DNA from: Deltaproteobacteria bacterium
GTDB taxonomy: Bacteria; Myxococcota_A; UBA796; GCA-2862545
Reading direction: 5' to 3'
Assembly (NCBI GenBank): GCA_016938035.1
Contig: JAFGVK010000227.1
Span: 1-46,972 of the forward strand
DNA: 46,972 nucleotides
In this document: in pieces, positions 8,281 to 16,904 of the stretch
How positions within the stretch are numbered: position 1 is the first letter of the stretch
Layout of the letters: each line of letters starts with the position of its first letter
Position numbers and translations under genes: made by a program
The notes under the pieces: generated by a model
The model's input: only the letters and a program-made list of their open reading frames with translations
Databases searched by the model: none
Told to the model about the DNA's origin: nothing

Positions 8281-9201
8281 ATGCACTATAGCCTGAAGGA
8301 CGTCACAGCATTCCTGCAGCAGGCCGCCAAGGACGGCGCCTCGGAGATCCACTTCAAGGCCCCCAACCGGCCCCGCTTTCGCCAGGACGGGGTGCTGGTC
8401 CCCATTGAGGCTGCGGCGCTCACCCCGGCTCAGACCCACCAGATCGCCCAGGTGCTCTGCACCATGGCGGGGATAGAGATCGCGCTGGGGACGGTACAGG
8501 ATCACGAATTCGGCCTCGGCTTGGCGGGTATCGGACGCTTCAGGGTGCAGCTCTACCGGCAGCGCGGCTCCATCGGGATCGTGCTCCACCGCATGTCGCT
8601 CCAGGTGCTCGAGATGAGCGCCCTGGGCGTGCCCAGCTCCTTCGAGGCGGTGATCGATCACCCTGGCCTCACCCTGATCGGCGGGGGGGTCAAGCGCACG
8701 GCCCTGATGGCGGCGCTGGTTCAGCGCTTCAACGCGCGCCTGCGCGGGCACGTCGTGGTGCTGGAGAACCCGCTGACCGTCCTGCACCGGGACGCGATGG
8801 GCTCCATCGCCCAGCGCGACGTAGGCGTCGATGTGGAGAGCTTCTCCGCCGGGGTCTACGCCGCCGTGCGGCAGCAGGCCGACCTCATCGCGGTGGGCGA
8901 CGTGCCAGACACCGCTACGGTGGAGGCGGTGATCACCGCGGCAGAGAACGGGATCGGTGTCGTCGCCTGCGTCCCGTCGGTGGGTGTAGACGACATCGTC
9001 GATCACTTCCTCAAGCACCTCCACCCCGACTACCGTCCCGGTATGGAGCGGCGCATCGAGCGGGTGCTCCGCGGCGCGGCCTATGTACCAGACGACGGGC
9101 AGGTGAGGACCGAGCTGCTGTTTGTCACGGCGCCAGGCGCAGAGGCGCAGGTGGTGCTGCCCAGGGCCGCGGCGCTCGCCAAGCTCAAGGCGTCCACCTA
9201 G
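8281..9201 (+). CDS. PilT/GspE-like protein with degenerate ATPase motifs
   Basis: A 306-residue protein. The ATG at 8281 has GGAGAG just upstream. The N-terminal domain (residues 1-105) reads like the PilT PAS-like domain (GASEIHFK, PRFRQDGVL, EFGLGLAGIGRFRVQLYRQR). The C-terminal domain keeps the order of the PilT core but not its chemistry. The Walker A region is GGGVKRT at 134-140, two residues shorter than GPTGSGKST. The Walker B Glu is Asp (LIAVGDVPD). The His box has become CVPS. It is therefore probably not an active motor; a regulator or partner of a type IV pilus or secretion ATPase is more likely (inference). No other pilus gene lies in the window. Confidence 0.8.
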   Translation: MHYSLKDVTAFLQQAAKDGASEIHFKAPNRPRFRQDGVLVPIEAAALTPAQTHQIAQVLCTMAGIEIALGTVQDHEFGLGLAGIGRFRVQLYRQRGSIGIVLHRMSLQVLEMSALGVPSSFEAVIDHPGLTLIGGGVKRTALMAALVQRFNARLRGHVVVLENPLTVLHRDAMGSIAQRDVGVDVESFSAGVYAAVRQQADLIAVGDVPDTATVEAVITAAENGIGVVACVPSVGVDDIVDHFLKHLHPDYRPGMERRIERVLRGAAYVPDDGQVRTELLFVTAPGAEAQVVLPRAAALAKLKAST

Positions 9202-9345
9202 CTGGGGCGCCGCGCCTCCGCAGGGGGCCCCTCCCTCGGCGGCGCGTTCCCGAGATCGAGGCGCGCTGGACGGCGCGCCAACGAGCCTCTCGAACAAGCT
9301 CCGGCGGCGCGCGGAGGTGAAGGGCCTGCGACCGCCCGCTGCCCT

Positions 9346-9376
9346 CCCACGGACGCGTCGTCACCGGGTCCGTGGG
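9346..9376. terminator. Inverted repeat between convergent genes, possible terminator
   Basis: CCCACGGAC at 9346-9354 and GTCCGTGGG at 9368-9376 form a perfect 9-bp stem with a 13-base loop. It lies between the convergent ends of the PilT-like gene and ffh. There is no T tract, so termination is inferred from position and stem stability only. The rest of 9202-9385 holds no gene that I can see. Confidence 0.4.
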
Positions 9377-9385
9377 CTGGTGGGG

Positions 9386-10855
9386 CTACTGGCCCCGCTT
9401 CCTTCCCCGCCTGCGCTCGAGCTGCTTCTGCCTGCGCTCCGCCTTCTCGTCCACGGAGAGCTCAGGCTTGGCGAGCCCCTTCCCCCCCATCCCCTCACGG
9501 ATGGAGCGCTGCATCTCGCGCATCGCATCGGGGTTGCTGATCATGTTTCCCAGGCCGCTCATCATCTGCCGGGCCATCAGGAAGCGCTCGTGCAGCTCGG
9601 TGACGTCCTGCACCGAGCGCCCACAGCCCCTGGCGATGCGGGCGAAGCGGGGCCGGCTGAGCAGGTCGGGGTGCTTGCGCTCCTCGCGGGTCATCGACTG
9701 GATGATGGCGAGGGTCTTGCTGAGCACCTCGTCATCCATGGCCTCTGGGGGGAGCTGGTCCATCAGCTCGTTGATCATCGGCAGCCGCGCGAAGACCTCG
9801 CGGAGGGGGCCCATGCGGCGGATGTTCTTGATCTGCTTGACGAAGTCATCATAGGAGAACTCGCCCTTGAGCATCTTGGCCGCGTCGGCCTCTGCCTCTT
9901 CCTTGTCGATGTGCTTCTCGAAGTCCTGCATCAGGCCGACGACATCGCCAAAGCCGAGGATCCGCTGCGCGAGCCCCTCGGGGCGGAACTCCTCCAGGCG
10001 GTCCAGCTCCTCGCCCTGGCCGAGGAACTTGATCGGCTTGCCGGTCACTTCCTTGATCGAGAGCGCGGCCCCACCGCGGGCGTCCCCATCGAGCTTGGTT
10101 AGGATAAAGCCGGTGAAGTCGAGGCGACGGTCGAACTCCTGCGCGGTGCGCACCGAGTCCTGCCCGATCATCGCGTCGACCACGAAGAAGATGTTCTCGG
10201 GGTGGACCGTGGTCTTGATCTGCTCCAGCTCGATCATCAGCTCGTTGTCGATCGCGAGCCGGCCGGCGGTGTCGATGATCACCACGTCGCGCTTCAGGTT
10301 GCGGGCCTGGGTCACGGCCATCTTGGAGAGGGTGACCGGGTCCATGCCCTTGATCGAGAAGACGGGCACCCCCAGCTTGCGCCCGACCACCATCAGCTGG
10401 TCGATCGCCGCCGGGCGGTAGATGTCCGCCGCGACCAGCAGGGGCTTGTGCCCCTCGGCGAGGAGGCGCTTGGCCAGCTTGCCTGCGGTGGTGGTCTTTC
10501 CAGAGCCCTGGAGGCCCACCATCATGACCACCGACGGGTTGCCCTCCAGCGAGAGGGAGGTGTCCACCGGCCCCATCAGGTCCACCATCTCGTCGTAGCA
10601 GGACTTGATGAAGTGATCCTGAGGGGTGACCTTGATCTCGCTCCCGTCGGGGAGGGTCAGGGGGACGATCTCACCGAGCGCCTTGGTCTTGACCCGATCC
10701 ATAAAATCACGGACCACGCCGATCTGCACGTCGGCCTGGATCAGCGAGGTGCGGACCTCGCGCAGCGCCTCGGAGATGTTCTCCTCGGTGAGCTCGGCTT
10801 TTCCCTGAAGTTTCAGCCTCGCGTTGCGGAAGCCACGAGTGAGTACGTCGAACAT
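9386..10855 (-). CDS. ffh: Signal recognition particle protein Ffh (SRP54)
   Basis: A 489-residue SRP GTPase that binds signal sequences of nascent membrane proteins together with SRP RNA and docks with FtsY. Domains in order: the N helical bundle (MFDVLTRGFRNARLKLQG), the G domain with P-loop GLQGSGKTTTAGKLA, DTAGR and TKLDGDARGG, then the M domain with the RNA-binding helix-turn-helix (RFARIARGCGRSVQDVTELH). The usual GSG of that motif is GCG here. The tail is Lys/Arg-rich. Of two adjacent ATGs the one at 10855 has the better spacing to GGAG. It is last in the run pnp-dut-ffh, 67 bases after dut. Confidence 0.97.
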   Translation of the reverse strand: MFDVLTRGFRNARLKLQGKAELTEENISEALREVRTSLIQADVQIGVVRDFMDRVKTKALGEIVPLTLPDGSEIKVTPQDHFIKSCYDEMVDLMGPVDTSLSLEGNPSVVMMVGLQGSGKTTTAGKLAKRLLAEGHKPLLVAADIYRPAAIDQLMVVGRKLGVPVFSIKGMDPVTLSKMAVTQARNLKRDVVIIDTAGRLAIDNELMIELEQIKTTVHPENIFFVVDAMIGQDSVRTAQEFDRRLDFTGFILTKLDGDARGGAALSIKEVTGKPIKFLGQGEELDRLEEFRPEGLAQRILGFGDVVGLMQDFEKHIDKEEAEADAAKMLKGEFSYDDFVKQIKNIRRMGPLREVFARLPMINELMDQLPPEAMDDEVLSKTLAIIQSMTREERKHPDLLSRPRFARIARGCGRSVQDVTELHERFLMARQMMSGLGNMISNPDAMREMQRSIREGMGGKGLAKPELSVDEKAERRQKQLERRRGRKRGQ

Positions 10856-10922
10856 CATCACTCCATCAGCGATCGAGCGGATCGCCCGCGGGGACTGGGG
10901 CCCCGAAGAGTTGCGTTGAAGA

Positions 10923-11357
10923 TCAGGTGCCGGTCGAGCCGAAGCCCCCGGCACCGCGCGCGGTGCTGGCCAAGACAGCCACAGGCTGCAAGGACACCGT
11001 CGCTACCGGTGCGATGACCAGCTGCGCCACGCGATCGCCCCGCGCTACCTGAAAGGGCTCCTGCCCCAGGTTGACCAGCAGCACCCTCAGCTCACCCCGG
11101 TAGTCGGAGTCGATGGTGCCAGGGGCGTTGAGGACGGTGACCCCGTGCCTGAGCGCGAGCCCAGACCTGGGGCGGACCTGCCCCTCGTATCCAGCGGGGA
11201 TCGCGAGCTGGAGCCCGGTAGCCACCGCCGCCCGCTGTCCAGGGGCGATCAACAGCGACTCCGCGGCGAGCAGATCGAGACCTGCTGCGCCGGGAGTCGC
11301 GGCCCTGGGGAGGGGCAGGCCCTCCCCGTGGGGGAGCTGTCGCACCTGCACCCGCAC
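10923..11357 (-). CDS. dut: dUTP diphosphatase (dUTPase)
   Basis: A 144-residue trimeric dUTPase that hydrolyses dUTP to dUMP and pyrophosphate, keeping uracil out of DNA and supplying dUMP. All five motifs are present: [28 protein letters not shown] (catalytic Asp), [10 protein letters not shown] and the C-terminal arginine-finger motif [10 protein letters not shown]. The GTG start overlaps the TAG stop of pnp by one base (TAGTG), so translation is probably coupled by stop/restart. The length is normal. Confidence 0.96.
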   Translation of the reverse strand: MRVQVRQLPHGEGLPLPRAATPGAAGLDLLAAESLLIAPGQRAAVATGLQLAIPAGYEGQVRPRSGLALRHGVTVLNAPGTIDSDYRGELRVLLVNLGQEPFQVARGDRVAQLVIAPVATVSLQPVAVLASTARGAGGFGSTGT

Positions 11358-13462
11358 TAGTTGGCCGCGCGGAGAGCTTCCTTGCGAGAGAGACGGATCT
11401 TGCCGGCGCGATCCACGTCGATGACGCGGACGAGCACCTCGTCGCCCTCGTGCAGCACGTCGGTCACCTTGTCGACGCGCTCGTCGGCCAGGTGAGAGAT
11501 GTGAACCAGGCCGTCGGTGCCGGGGAAGATCTCGACAAAGGCGCCGAAGTCCACGATGCGCTTGACCACGCCCACATACAGGGCGCCGATCTCGGCCTCC
11601 TGGGTGATCTCGCGGATCATGGCGATGGCCTTCTCAGTGCCGACCGGATCGCTGGAGGCCACGTCCACCCTGCCGTCATCGGTGACGGTGATGCGCACGT
11701 CGCACTGCTCCTGGATGGAGCGGATGACCTTGCCGCCCGGCCCGATGATGTCCCGGATCTTGTCGGGCTTGATGCGGACGGTGGTGATGCGGGGCGCGTA
11801 CTTGGACAGATCCTCGCGGGGAGCCGCGAGGGACTTGCCCATCTCGCCCAGGATGTGGAGGCGACCGACCCTGGCCTGCTCCATCGCCTGGCTCATCACC
11901 TCGCGGGAGACACCGGCGATCTTGCAGTCCATCTGGAAGGCGGTGATGCCGTTGGTGGTGCCGGTGACCTTGAAGTCCATGTCGCCGAGGTGATCCTCGT
12001 CGCCGAGGATGTCGGAGAGCACCGCGAAGTCATCGCCTTCCTTGATCAGGCCCATCGCGATCCCCGCCACGGGGGCGCTGAGGGGCACGCCCGCGTCCAT
12101 CATGGCCAGGGTGGAGCCGCACACGGTCGCCATCGAGGAGGAGCCGTTGGACTCCAGGATCTCGGAGGTGCACCGCATCACGTAGGGGAAGGCCTCCTTG
12201 CTGGGCAGCACGGGGAGCATCGCCCTGCGGGCCAGCGCGCCGTGGCCGATCTCGCGCCGCTTGGGGCCGCGCATCGGGCGCGCCTCGCCGGTGCAGAAGG
12301 GGGCGAAGTTGTAGTGCAGCATGAAGCGGCGCTCGCTCTTGCCCGAGGGCTCCTCGAGGCGCTGCGAGTCCTGATCCGTCCCGAGGGCTGCGGTCACGAA
12401 GGCCTGAGTCTCGCCGCGGGTGAAGATCGAGGAGCCGTGGGCCCGGGGGGAGATCCCGACCTTGGTCCAGATGTCGCGGATCTCGTCCGGGGCGCGCCCG
12501 TCGATGCGCCGGCGATCAGAGATCACCGTGGCGCGCATGTGGGTCTTGAGGAGGTAGCTCCAGGCGCCGGAGACCTCGCCCTGGATGCGAGCGATCTCGG
12601 CGGCGTCCTCGATGCCCTCGGTGAGCTGCGCCTTCAGGCCGGCCTTGGCGGCGGAGAGCGCGTCCTTGCGCTCGTGCTTGCCCGGGATGGCGAGGGCGGC
12701 GACCAGGGGCTCGACACCGAGCTCCATCACCTTGGCCTTGATGTCGGCGTCCAGCTCGGGAGCGGGGGCCACGGTCATCTTCTCGACGCCGGCGGCGGCG
12801 CGGAGCTCCTCGATGGCGCCGATGATCTTCCCGATCGCCGCGTGGGCCAGATCGAGGGCGTCGAGCATGGCCTCCTCGGAGACCTGGTCACCACCTCCCT
12901 CGACCATGGTGATGGACGAGGCGGTACCGGCGACCACCAGGTCGATGTCCGCGGCGTCGCGCTCAGCGAGGGTCGGGTTGAGCACGTAGGCGCCGTTCAC
13001 CCGGCAGACCCTGACCCCGGCCACAGGCTCGGCGAAGGGCGCGTTGGAGATGTGGAGCGCCGCGGAGGCACCGCAGAGGGACATCACGTCGGTCTCGTGA
13101 TCCTTGTCGAAGGACATCACGGTCGCGATGATCTGGGTCTCGTTGCGGAAGTGCTTTGGGAACAGGGGGCGGATGGGGCGATCGATGGTGCGGGAGATCA
13201 GGGTCTCGCGCTCGGTCTGGCGCCCCTCGCGCTTGAAGAAGCCACCGGGGATGGAGCCGTAGGCCCCGTTGCGGTCTTGGTAGTCCACCGTGAGGGGGAG
13301 GAAGTCGAAGCGGGGCTGCGACTCGCCGACCACCGCGGTCACCAGCACCTGGGACTCGCCCGAGCTGACGATCACCGCGCCGGAGGCCTGCTTGGCAAGC
13401 ACACCGGTCTCGAAGCTGATGATTTTCCCGTCGATCTCGACGGTCTTGACAACGTGGTTCAT
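11357..13462 (-). CDS. pnp: Polyribonucleotide nucleotidyltransferase (PNPase)
   Basis: A 701-residue phosphorolytic 3'-5' exoribonuclease of mRNA decay. Order: first RNase PH domain (residues about 10-140), alpha-helical linker, second RNase PH domain with the catalytic acidic cluster ([20 protein letters not shown]), a KH domain ([12 protein letters not shown]) and an S1 RNA-binding domain ([20 protein letters not shown]). The ATG at 13462 is preceded by GAGGAG. It lies downstream of rpsO, the classical rpsO-pnp order, with a stem-loop between them. In enterobacteria pnp is autoregulated through its leader; whether that holds here is unknown. Confidence 0.97.
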   Translation of the reverse strand: MNHVVKTVEIDGKIISFETGVLAKQASGAVIVSSGESQVLVTAVVGESQPRFDFLPLTVDYQDRNGAYGSIPGGFFKREGRQTERETLISRTIDRPIRPLFPKHFRNETQIIATVMSFDKDHETDVMSLCGASAALHISNAPFAEPVAGVRVCRVNGAYVLNPTLAERDAADIDLVVAGTASSITMVEGGGDQVSEEAMLDALDLAHAAIGKIIGAIEELRAAAGVEKMTVAPAPELDADIKAKVMELGVEPLVAALAIPGKHERKDALSAAKAGLKAQLTEGIEDAAEIARIQGEVSGAWSYLLKTHMRATVISDRRRIDGRAPDEIRDIWTKVGISPRAHGSSIFTRGETQAFVTAALGTDQDSQRLEEPSGKSERRFMLHYNFAPFCTGEARPMRGPKRREIGHGALARRAMLPVLPSKEAFPYVMRCTSEILESNGSSSMATVCGSTLAMMDAGVPLSAPVAGIAMGLIKEGDDFAVLSDILGDEDHLGDMDFKVTGTTNGITAFQMDCKIAGVSREVMSQAMEQARVGRLHILGEMGKSLAAPREDLSKYAPRITTVRIKPDKIRDIIGPGGKVIRSIQEQCDVRITVTDDGRVDVASSDPVGTEKAIAMIREITQEAEIGALYVGVVKRIVDFGAFVEIFPGTDGLVHISHLADERVDKVTDVLHEGDEVLVRVIDVDRAGKIRLSRKEALRAAN

Positions 13463-13640
13463 TGATACTCCTCGGGCTTTCTGCCCGCTGGAGGCCGAAC
13501 CCTATGCGCTGCGAGGATGCGTCTGCCCCAGCACTATGCCGAGGTCTTCACAAGCCTACGAAGAGAGGGCGACTCGGGCGCTCCGCCTTCGTAGACATGT
13601 GAAACAGCCGCTCCCCAGAGTTCAACAGGGGGGCCGATGA

Positions 13641-13667
13641 GACAAAGGGCGCGGAAGATCCGCGCCC
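13641..13667 (-). terminator. Stem-loop after rpsO, terminator or processing site
   Basis: GGGCGCGGA (13647-13655) and TCCGCGCCC (13659-13667) form a perfect 9-bp stem with a three-base loop. On the minus strand it is followed by TTTGTC. It lies 12 bases past the rpsO stop and 185 bases before pnp. It could be a weak intrinsic terminator or the RNase III-type hairpin known between these genes in other bacteria. Confidence 0.6.
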
Positions 13668-13678
13668 CATTGGAAAAA

Positions 13679-13948
13679 CTATCGACGGAGGCCAAGGCGA
13701 CCGATGAGGTCGCGGTAGCGCTGCTCCTCGAGGCGCCTCACGTACCGCAGGAGGCGACGACGCTGACCGACGAGCTTGAGCAGCCCGCGGCGGGAAGCGT
13801 GGTCCTTCTTGTGGGTCTTGAAGTGCTCGGTCAGGTACTGGATGCGCGCGGTCAGCAGCGCAACCTGCACCTCGGGAGAGCCAGTGTCTCCCTCGTGGGT
13901 AGCGTACTCAGTGACGATCGAGGCCGTGTCGGCAGTAGTCAGCGCCAT
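13679..13948 (-). CDS. rpsO: 30S ribosomal protein S15
   Basis: An 89-residue ribosomal protein of normal length that binds the central domain of 16S rRNA during small-subunit assembly. The family signature is complete: [40 protein letters not shown] and the C-terminal [10 protein letters not shown]. The ATG at 13948 has GGAGAG upstream. It lies between truB and pnp, the standard order. A 180-base gap separates it from truB and contains a strong inverted repeat, so it may have its own promoter or a leader control element. Confidence 0.98.
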   Translation of the reverse strand: MALTTADTASIVTEYATHEGDTGSPEVQVALLTARIQYLTEHFKTHKKDHASRRGLLKLVGQRRRLLRYVRRLEEQRYRDLIGRLGLRR

Positions 13949-14046
13949 GTTCTCTCCTGTGGTTGTCGCGGGGCCCCCAGGGTCCGGGAGGGTGCGCTTA
14001 TTTCAGCCTACCCAGAGCCGGAGGCTCGCCAGTGCGGGGGCAGTCA

Positions 14047-14078
14047 CCCCCAGCGCAGGACTCATGCCCCGCTGGGGG
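14047..14078 (-). promoter_or_regulatory. Inverted repeat in the truB-rpsO gap
   Basis: CCCCCAGCG at 14047-14055 and CGCTGGGGG at 14070-14078 form a perfect 9-bp stem with a 14-base loop, about 100 bases upstream of the rpsO start. It could be a terminator for truB or part of an S15 autoregulatory leader. The sequence alone does not decide. Confidence 0.4.
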
Positions 14079-14128
14079 CTCCTCGTCAAGCCGCGGCGAG
14101 GCGCCGCAGCAAACCCGGGGCGCATCCG

Positions 14129-15088
14129 CTACACAAGCCTGATCACCGCCGGGCCTCGCTCCTGCACCTCGCCCACCCCGACGACGTCGGCGCCGCAGAC
14201 GAGCAGGAAGCGCCCGCCCGCAGGCACACCGGGGGGGGCCTCCGGCGCGGGACCGCCCCGCAGGATGCGCTCGGCAGTGGACTGGTCCACGTCCAGCAGG
14301 GGGAGGTGCCCCAGGGCGTGGATCGGCTCCTGCAGCCAGGGCAGCAGGTCCTGACGCACGTCGTCGCGGGGGCGCCACGGGACGCGGGAGTCCTTGCGCC
14401 GGGCGAGCAGCACCTCGTGCCACCCGAGCCCCGCCTCCGCGGAGACCAGCCCCGCCAGGGTCTCGAAGTCGATGGACTGCTCCAGCAGGAACGGGCCGCT
14501 CGCGTCCCGCCGCAGCTCCTCCAGGTGTCCGGCGCTCCCCAGGGCGGTGGCGATGTCGTCGGCAAGCACCCTGGCGTAGGTGCCGCGCGAGCAGGTGATC
14601 ACGACCCTGAGGTGCTCGTGGTCATAGCTCTGCAGCTCTAGGTGGTAGATGTGGATCGGGCGTGCCTTCACCTCTACTGTCTCGCCTTTTCGGGCATAGT
14701 CGTAGAGGGGACGCCCCCTCACCTTCACCGCAGAGTAGGCGGGGGGGGTCTGTAGCTGGGGGCCGAGGAAGCCCTCCAGCACCGCGCGGACCTCCGCCTC
14801 GTCCTGGGTGGGGAGGGGCGCCTCGCGGATGACCTGCCCGGTGGGGTCGCCGGTGTCTGTGGCGGTGCCGAAGCGGATCAGCGCGTCATAGACCTTGAGC
14901 GACTCGTCCAGGAACTGGATCAGGCGGGTGCTCCCCCCCAGCGCGATGGGGAGCACGCCGGTGGCGAAGGGGTCCAGCGTGCCGGTGTGGCCCACCTTCT
15001 TGACCCCGGTCACCGCACGAATGGCGGCGACCACGTCGTGCGAGGTGATCCCGGCGGGCTTGTTCACTACCAGAAAATAGGGCTTCAA
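14129..15088 (-). CDS. truB: tRNA pseudouridine-55 synthase TruB
   Basis: A 319-residue enzyme that isomerises U55 in the T-loop of tRNAs. The N-terminal signature KPAGITSHDVV and the catalytic motif GHTGTLDPFATGVLP (nucleophile Asp in LDP) are present, followed by the thumb region (PPAYSAVKVRGRPLYDYARK) and CSRGTYARVLADDI. A C-terminal PUA-like extension ends the protein. The start is a TTG at 15088: GAGGAG lies five bases upstream, inside the rbfA 3' end, and the protein aligns from LKPYFLVVNKP. It is two bases from the rbfA stop, so the two are coupled. Confidence 0.96.
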   Translation of the reverse strand: MKPYFLVVNKPAGITSHDVVAAIRAVTGVKKVGHTGTLDPFATGVLPIALGGSTRLIQFLDESLKVYDALIRFGTATDTGDPTGQVIREAPLPTQDEAEVRAVLEGFLGPQLQTPPAYSAVKVRGRPLYDYARKGETVEVKARPIHIYHLELQSYDHEHLRVVITCSRGTYARVLADDIATALGSAGHLEELRRDASGPFLLEQSIDFETLAGLVSAEAGLGWHEVLLARRKDSRVPWRPRDDVRQDLLPWLQEPIHALGHLPLLDVDQSTAERILRGGPAPEAPPGVPAGGRFLLVCGADVVGVGEVQERGPAVIRLV

Positions 15089-15090
15089 GA

Positions 15091-15450
15091 CTACTCCTCG
15101 CTGGGGAGCTCGGCTGCGGCCCGCGCGATGAGCTGGCTCACGCGGATCGCCTCCTCGGTGTGGGTGTCGGGGACGAACAGCAGCTCCGGCGCGTGGCGGA
15201 TGCCCAGCGCCCTCCCCACGGGTCCCCGCAGGGCCCTCGCGGCGTCCACCAGGGCGGCGCGCAGGTCGTCGGAGACCTCACCGCCGCCGAGCGGCATATA
15301 CTCCAGGACAGCCCTGGACAGGTCGCCGTTCAGGCGAACGTAGGTGACCGAGATGTCGGTCATCCGGTGATCCTTGATCTCAGTGCGGAGGCGCATCGCC
15401 ACCTCACGGTGGATGATGGCTGCGAGGCGGTTGGCGCGGTGTCCAGGCAT
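15091..15450 (-). CDS. rbfA: Ribosome-binding factor A
   Basis: A 119-residue KH-type protein that binds immature 30S subunits during 16S rRNA maturation and cold adaptation. The family pattern is seen: RANRLAAIIHREVAMRLRTE, MTDISVTYVRLNGDLSRAVL and LGIRHAPELLFVPDT. The ATG at 15450 fits the family start although its ribosome site is weak (CCGGAA). It precedes truB with two bases between. The usual upstream partners nusA and infB are absent; a biotin-carboxylase-like gene takes their place. Confidence 0.93.
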   Translation of the reverse strand: MPGHRANRLAAIIHREVAMRLRTEIKDHRMTDISVTYVRLNGDLSRAVLEYMPLGGGEVSDDLRAALVDAARALRGPVGRALGIRHAPELLFVPDTHTEEAIRVSQLIARAAAELPSEE

Positions 15451-15520
15451 GGTGTTCCGGGGGGTTGCAGGGGATGGCCGTCCACATAGAGGCACAGCCG
15501 CCGCCCGTCAACGGGCGGGT

Positions 15521-16840
15521 TCAGCCACCGAGGATCTCGCGGAGGCTGTGGACGTGCACCTGCCCCCTCCACATCGCGGGGGCGCCCAGCACTCGGATCA
15601 TCGCCTCGCGGTTGGTCTGGACCCCCACCACCTCTGTGGCCTCCAGCACCGCCTTGGCCTTGACGATCGCCGCCTGGCGCGAGGGCGCGGTGACGGTGAT
15701 CTTGGCCAACATCGGATCGGTGTCTGGGGTGCAGAGCTGCCCCGCCTCGGTGCCGAGGTCGACCTGCACCCCCTCGGGGACCGCGATCTTGTCGAGCATC
15801 CCCGGCGCTCTGGGGCCGCCTGGCGGGCCGACGTGGAGCAGGCGGAGCTGGAGCCCGTACTCGTCCACCCTGGTTGCGGAGCCCTCCCACCCCAGGTGCT
15901 CCCCCATCAGCACCCGGTTCTGGGTGTGGATCAAATCCACGCCGAACAGGGTCTCTGCCAGCGAGAAGCCGGTGGTGAGCCTGGGCGAGATCTTCAGCAG
16001 GTAGGCGTGGTTGTCCGGGGTCACAGCCCAGCGCACCCTCCCCACGCCCACCCAGTCCAGCGCCTGCGCCAGCGCCACGGACGCGGCCCCCAGGGCAGCC
16101 TGCAGGTCAACGCCCAGCAGCTCGTCCCCCATCTCCTCGATCCAGGTGCTGGAGCCCTGCCGGATCGAACCGTCCGAGGTCCCCATGTGCGCGTAGCTCC
16201 CGTGGTGATCACCCACGATGTAGGTGCCCACCTGGCGCATCTTCCCCACCTCGCGCTCCAGAAAGACCGCCGACTCCCCTACCAGGATCCCCGCGGCGCG
16301 CCGGACGCGCTTTACCACGTCTACCACCTCGTCGATCCTGGTCACCCGCAGCTGGATGTCCCCCTGCACGGATTTCACCCACAGCGGGGTGCCCATGCGG
16401 ATCGCCGCCTCCAGGCCGTCCTGATCGGAGGGGATCCGCTCTGAGGACGGCACAAGCGGGATCCCCACCGCACGCGCCACGTCGCGCAGGGCCCAGCGAT
16501 CCTGCACCCTGTGCATCACCTTCGGGGGCGTGCCCATCACCGGCATGTTGGCGCGGCCCGCCATCTCGTAGAAGTCGGGCCGGTCCGCCAGGAAGCAGTA
16601 GCCAGGGTGAATGAAATCGCACCCCGCATCGAAGCCAGCGGAGAGCACCCGAGAGGGGTTCAGGTAGGTCTCCTCCACCGTTCGGCCGTTGAGGTAGACC
16701 GCGTAGTCTGCGTCCTCCACCCAAGGCTGCTCGGCGTCGGGCTCCGAGAACACGACCACGGTCTCTACGTCGAGACCACGATAGTAGCGGATCAGTCGGC
16801 GCGCGATCTCTCCGCGGTTAGCGATCAGGACCCGGTTCAT
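15521..16840 (-). CDS. Biotin carboxylase-fold protein with lost catalytic residues
   Basis: A 439-residue protein with the full-length architecture of AccC: N-terminal domain (VLIANRGEIARRLIRYY, DFIHPGYCFLADRPDF), ATP-grasp domain and C-terminal domain (PDTDPMLAKITV, VGVQTNREAMI). AGGAGGTCGA precedes the ATG at 16840. The active site is gone. Compared by eye with E. coli AccC, the Gly-rich loop is replaced (KSVQGDIQLR, with ATP Lys156 kept), Lys238 is Thr232, Glu276 is Arg270, Glu288 is Lys283, Asn290 is Ser285 and Glu296 is Gly291. Arg292 remains as Arg287. It is unlikely to carboxylate biotin. It lies 70 bases upstream of rbfA on the same strand and diverges from the DUF2520 gene. The role is unknown. 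Confidence 0.85.
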   Translation of the reverse strand: MNRVLIANRGEIARRLIRYYRGLDVETVVVFSEPDAEQPWVEDADYAVYLNGRTVEETYLNPSRVLSAGFDAGCDFIHPGYCFLADRPDFYEMAGRANMPVMGTPPKVMHRVQDRWALRDVARAVGIPLVPSSERIPSDQDGLEAAIRMGTPLWVKSVQGDIQLRVTRIDEVVDVVKRVRRAAGILVGESAVFLEREVGKMRQVGTYIVGDHHGSYAHMGTSDGSIRQGSSTWIEEMGDELLGVDLQAALGAASVALAQALDWVGVGRVRWAVTPDNHAYLLKISPRLTTGFSLAETLFGVDLIHTQNRVLMGEHLGWEGSATRVDEYGLQLRLLHVGPPGGPRAPGMLDKIAVPEGVQVDLGTEAGQLCTPDTDPMLAKITVTAPSRQAAIVKAKAVLEATEVVGVQTNREAMIRVLGAPAMWRGQVHVHSLREILGG

Positions 16841-16904
16841 TCGACCTCCTGGACGCCAGAGGCTACCACGAGTCCACCCCGTTGTATCTACGCCAGGAGG
16901 TTGT

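Noticed and set aside
11450..13465. 671-codon plus-strand open frame opposite pnp.
   Set aside because: pnp on the other strand is unmistakable. The shadow frame is His/Asp/Gly-rich with no known motif.
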